Source of the DNA: Hofstenia miamia
Taxonomy: Eukaryota; Xenacoelomorpha; Acoela; Hofsteniidae
Direction of reading: 5' to 3'
NCBI GenBank assembly: GCA_900660155.1
Contig: CABFPE010000174.1
Coordinates: 217,731-281,730, forward strand
DNA length: 64,000 nt
Under the pieces are notes generated by a model. It had not been told where the DNA came from. It searched no databases and saw only the letters and a program-made list of their open reading frames with translations. Shown piece after piece: positions 62,471-64,000 of the stretch (its first letter is position 1; each line of letters begins with the position of its first letter). The position numbers and the translations under genes are program-made.

Positions 62471-63799
62471 ACAAATTGAAACCAGATCACCCTCCTCTCA
62501 GATATAATAGTAAGTAGCTTATTTGACCATTGCAATAAAATGTTTATGTAAATTTCTTTGTCCCCTAAATTCCATTGCTGGCTACTCCTTTACGATGTTC
62601 TTTCCCAAAATGCAGTTTTAGATATGTATTTTCAAGTGAAAAAATAGATGACATTCAATGATTTTGACATTTATATTTTTCAGAATGATTTATTGAAGCC
62701 CATTATCTAACTTCAAGCATCTTAAAGTGGCAAGTACTAATGCTTAATATAATAGGCCCATGGCCAGTTCAATAAATTAATCATAATTTTACTCATATGA
62801 AATAGTTTCGCACTTTTTCATTGAGTTTTTTTTAATAGAATGGCATTAGATTTGCTATATTTTAACAAAAATATATTAACTTTAACTTAATTACAAAATA
62901 TCAGAATTAATACTATGGAGTTGTGTATCCAGGATACCGGGAGAAAGGGGGGCAAGTGACCCAAAAGGGATGCCCCTTACCCACGGCTCGGTGTATCTCA
63001 ACATTTTCAATTATTTTAACAATTTCTCATGGTACTATCTAGAAAATTGATAGTATAGCAATCAAGGGTCATACATACCAAAGTGTACATAATAACAGGT
63101 CATGACAAGCTTTAATATCTAAAATTATTGGAAGTTCTTTATCATTTGTACATTGAAAAACGTCTACTTCTTGTTTTCAAATACTAAAATGACAGAGGCA
63201 CACGTGCTTAAATGTATTATCTATAATCGGACAAAATATTTTTCATTCATTGTGCATAATTCTAAAACAGTAGGGTTGCAGCAGAGTGCATTTCAATGAA
63301 AAGAATGTAAACAGTCAACTCCAAATAAACAAAATGCTAACAACACTTTGAAAATTTAATGAAGGTAAATAATGTCAATGAATTTATTGGAGACATTTTT
63401 ATTGAATTTTTTTGGACAACTCATTAAAAGGAAAGAATAGCCAATACAAAGAATGCCATCTAGAGAGAAAAACATTAAATTAACTATGACAGAAGATTCA
63501 TTGTCACTCTTAAAATATAACACGAGAGAAACAACCAAATTAAATTGATTTAAATATTTAAAAAATGCGTACAATTTTCATGAAATGATACCATTGTGGA
63601 GTTGTGATTGATAGCGATCATAGCCTTAGTCAAGACTAGGGCAACGTTGTTAATATACGGTGGGTTGAACTCATGAGCAAATTAATATTTAGCAAAAAAT
63701 TCATTTATAGAATATTAAATTAATAAAATAATGAAATTAAAAATGCTTTCTGCAAAATCTGAATATTATTAATTCAATATGTAATAATAAACTTGTATG
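62471..63799. other. Intergenic sequence between the two repeat-unit loci
   Basis: AT-rich. A G-run-bearing segment at about 62925-62995 (ataccgggagaaagggggg) may be another transposon end. No gene was recognised. Confidence 0.45.
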
Positions 63800-64000
63800 A
63801 ATGAATAATATCTTATCCACAAAGTATATTTTCGTGAATAAAGGAGACGAGACGCATTTCGACTTTTCAACATCTCTGTTCACGCTTCTCTTTTACTAAG
63901 AAAGCCCACTGTAAACCAAAATAGAATTTTAGCATTAAAGAATTGATCATTAACATATTTAATACTAATTAATAATTTTATATTAACACACACACACACA
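63800..64000. repeat. Second locus of the microsatellite-bearing repeat unit (runs off the right edge)
   Basis: Nearly identical to 62206-62406 over about 200 bp, with for example one change at gaattgatCatt versus gaattgatTatt. It runs into (CA)n at the window end. The high identity suggests recent spread or local gene conversion. Confidence 0.9.

Noticed and set aside
1-64000. CRISPR arrays, tRNA or rRNA genes, bacterial operons
   Set aside because: No regularly spaced repeats, no GGTTCRA-type tRNA T-loops with partner stems, no rRNA-like blocks; gene structure is eukaryotic.

Overview
The window is eukaryotic nuclear DNA from an animal, most likely a protostome invertebrate and perhaps an arthropod. 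The reasons are: strongly AT-rich sequence with many (TA)n tracts; short exons with GT/AG junctions separated by kilobase introns; DNA transposons of the Tc1/mariner and hAT types; and a multi-C2H2 zinc-finger gene of the bilaterian ZNF423/ZNF521/Oaz family. Species cannot be fixed from the sequence. No bacterial-style operon, CRISPR array, tRNA or rRNA was seen.

Region 1 (1 to about 28.4 kb) is the 5' part of one minus-strand gene. Seven coding exons can be joined by GT/AG sites with a consistent frame: 26560-26621, 25210-25296, 20350-20403, 15034-15138, 9333-9533, 8532-8651 and 2974-3168. Together they give 271 codons plus one base from the proposed ATG at 26611-26609. They encode a low-complexity acidic N-terminus and then five C2H2 fingers closely matching the first finger cluster of vertebrate ZNF423 and ZNF521 and insect Oaz. 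A likely 5' non-coding exon ends at 28096, next to a GC-richer promoter-like stretch. The rest of the gene (in the vertebrate proteins, about 25 more fingers) must lie beyond position 1. The introns hold (TA)n tracts, transposon insertions including a hAT element inside another hAT element, and several GC-richer islands that are candidate enhancers.

Region 2 (28.4-64 kb) has no gene that I can recognise. It holds an internally deleted Tc1/mariner element whose C-terminal transposase frame is still open, a terminal-repeat MITE with related ends, hAT-type elements (one nested pair carrying a decayed transposase C-terminus), a decayed mariner transposase, a repeat unit containing (CA)n(TA)n, and a 0.63-kb near-identical duplication joined by a single N that is probably an assembly artefact. 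A 29-bp perfect inverted repeat lies between exact 8-bp direct repeats and looks like an ultra-short transposon derivative. Sequence gaps (N) lie at 4100-4221, 32813, 41076-41500 and 42280.

The overall picture is a developmental transcription-factor locus with long, regulator-rich introns and a transposon-rich, gene-poor upstream region. I found no convincing new multi-gene system. The most unusual items are the run of phase-1 introns in the zinc-finger gene, the 29-bp element with target-site-like repeats, and the two nested hAT insertions dated by their own target-site duplications.
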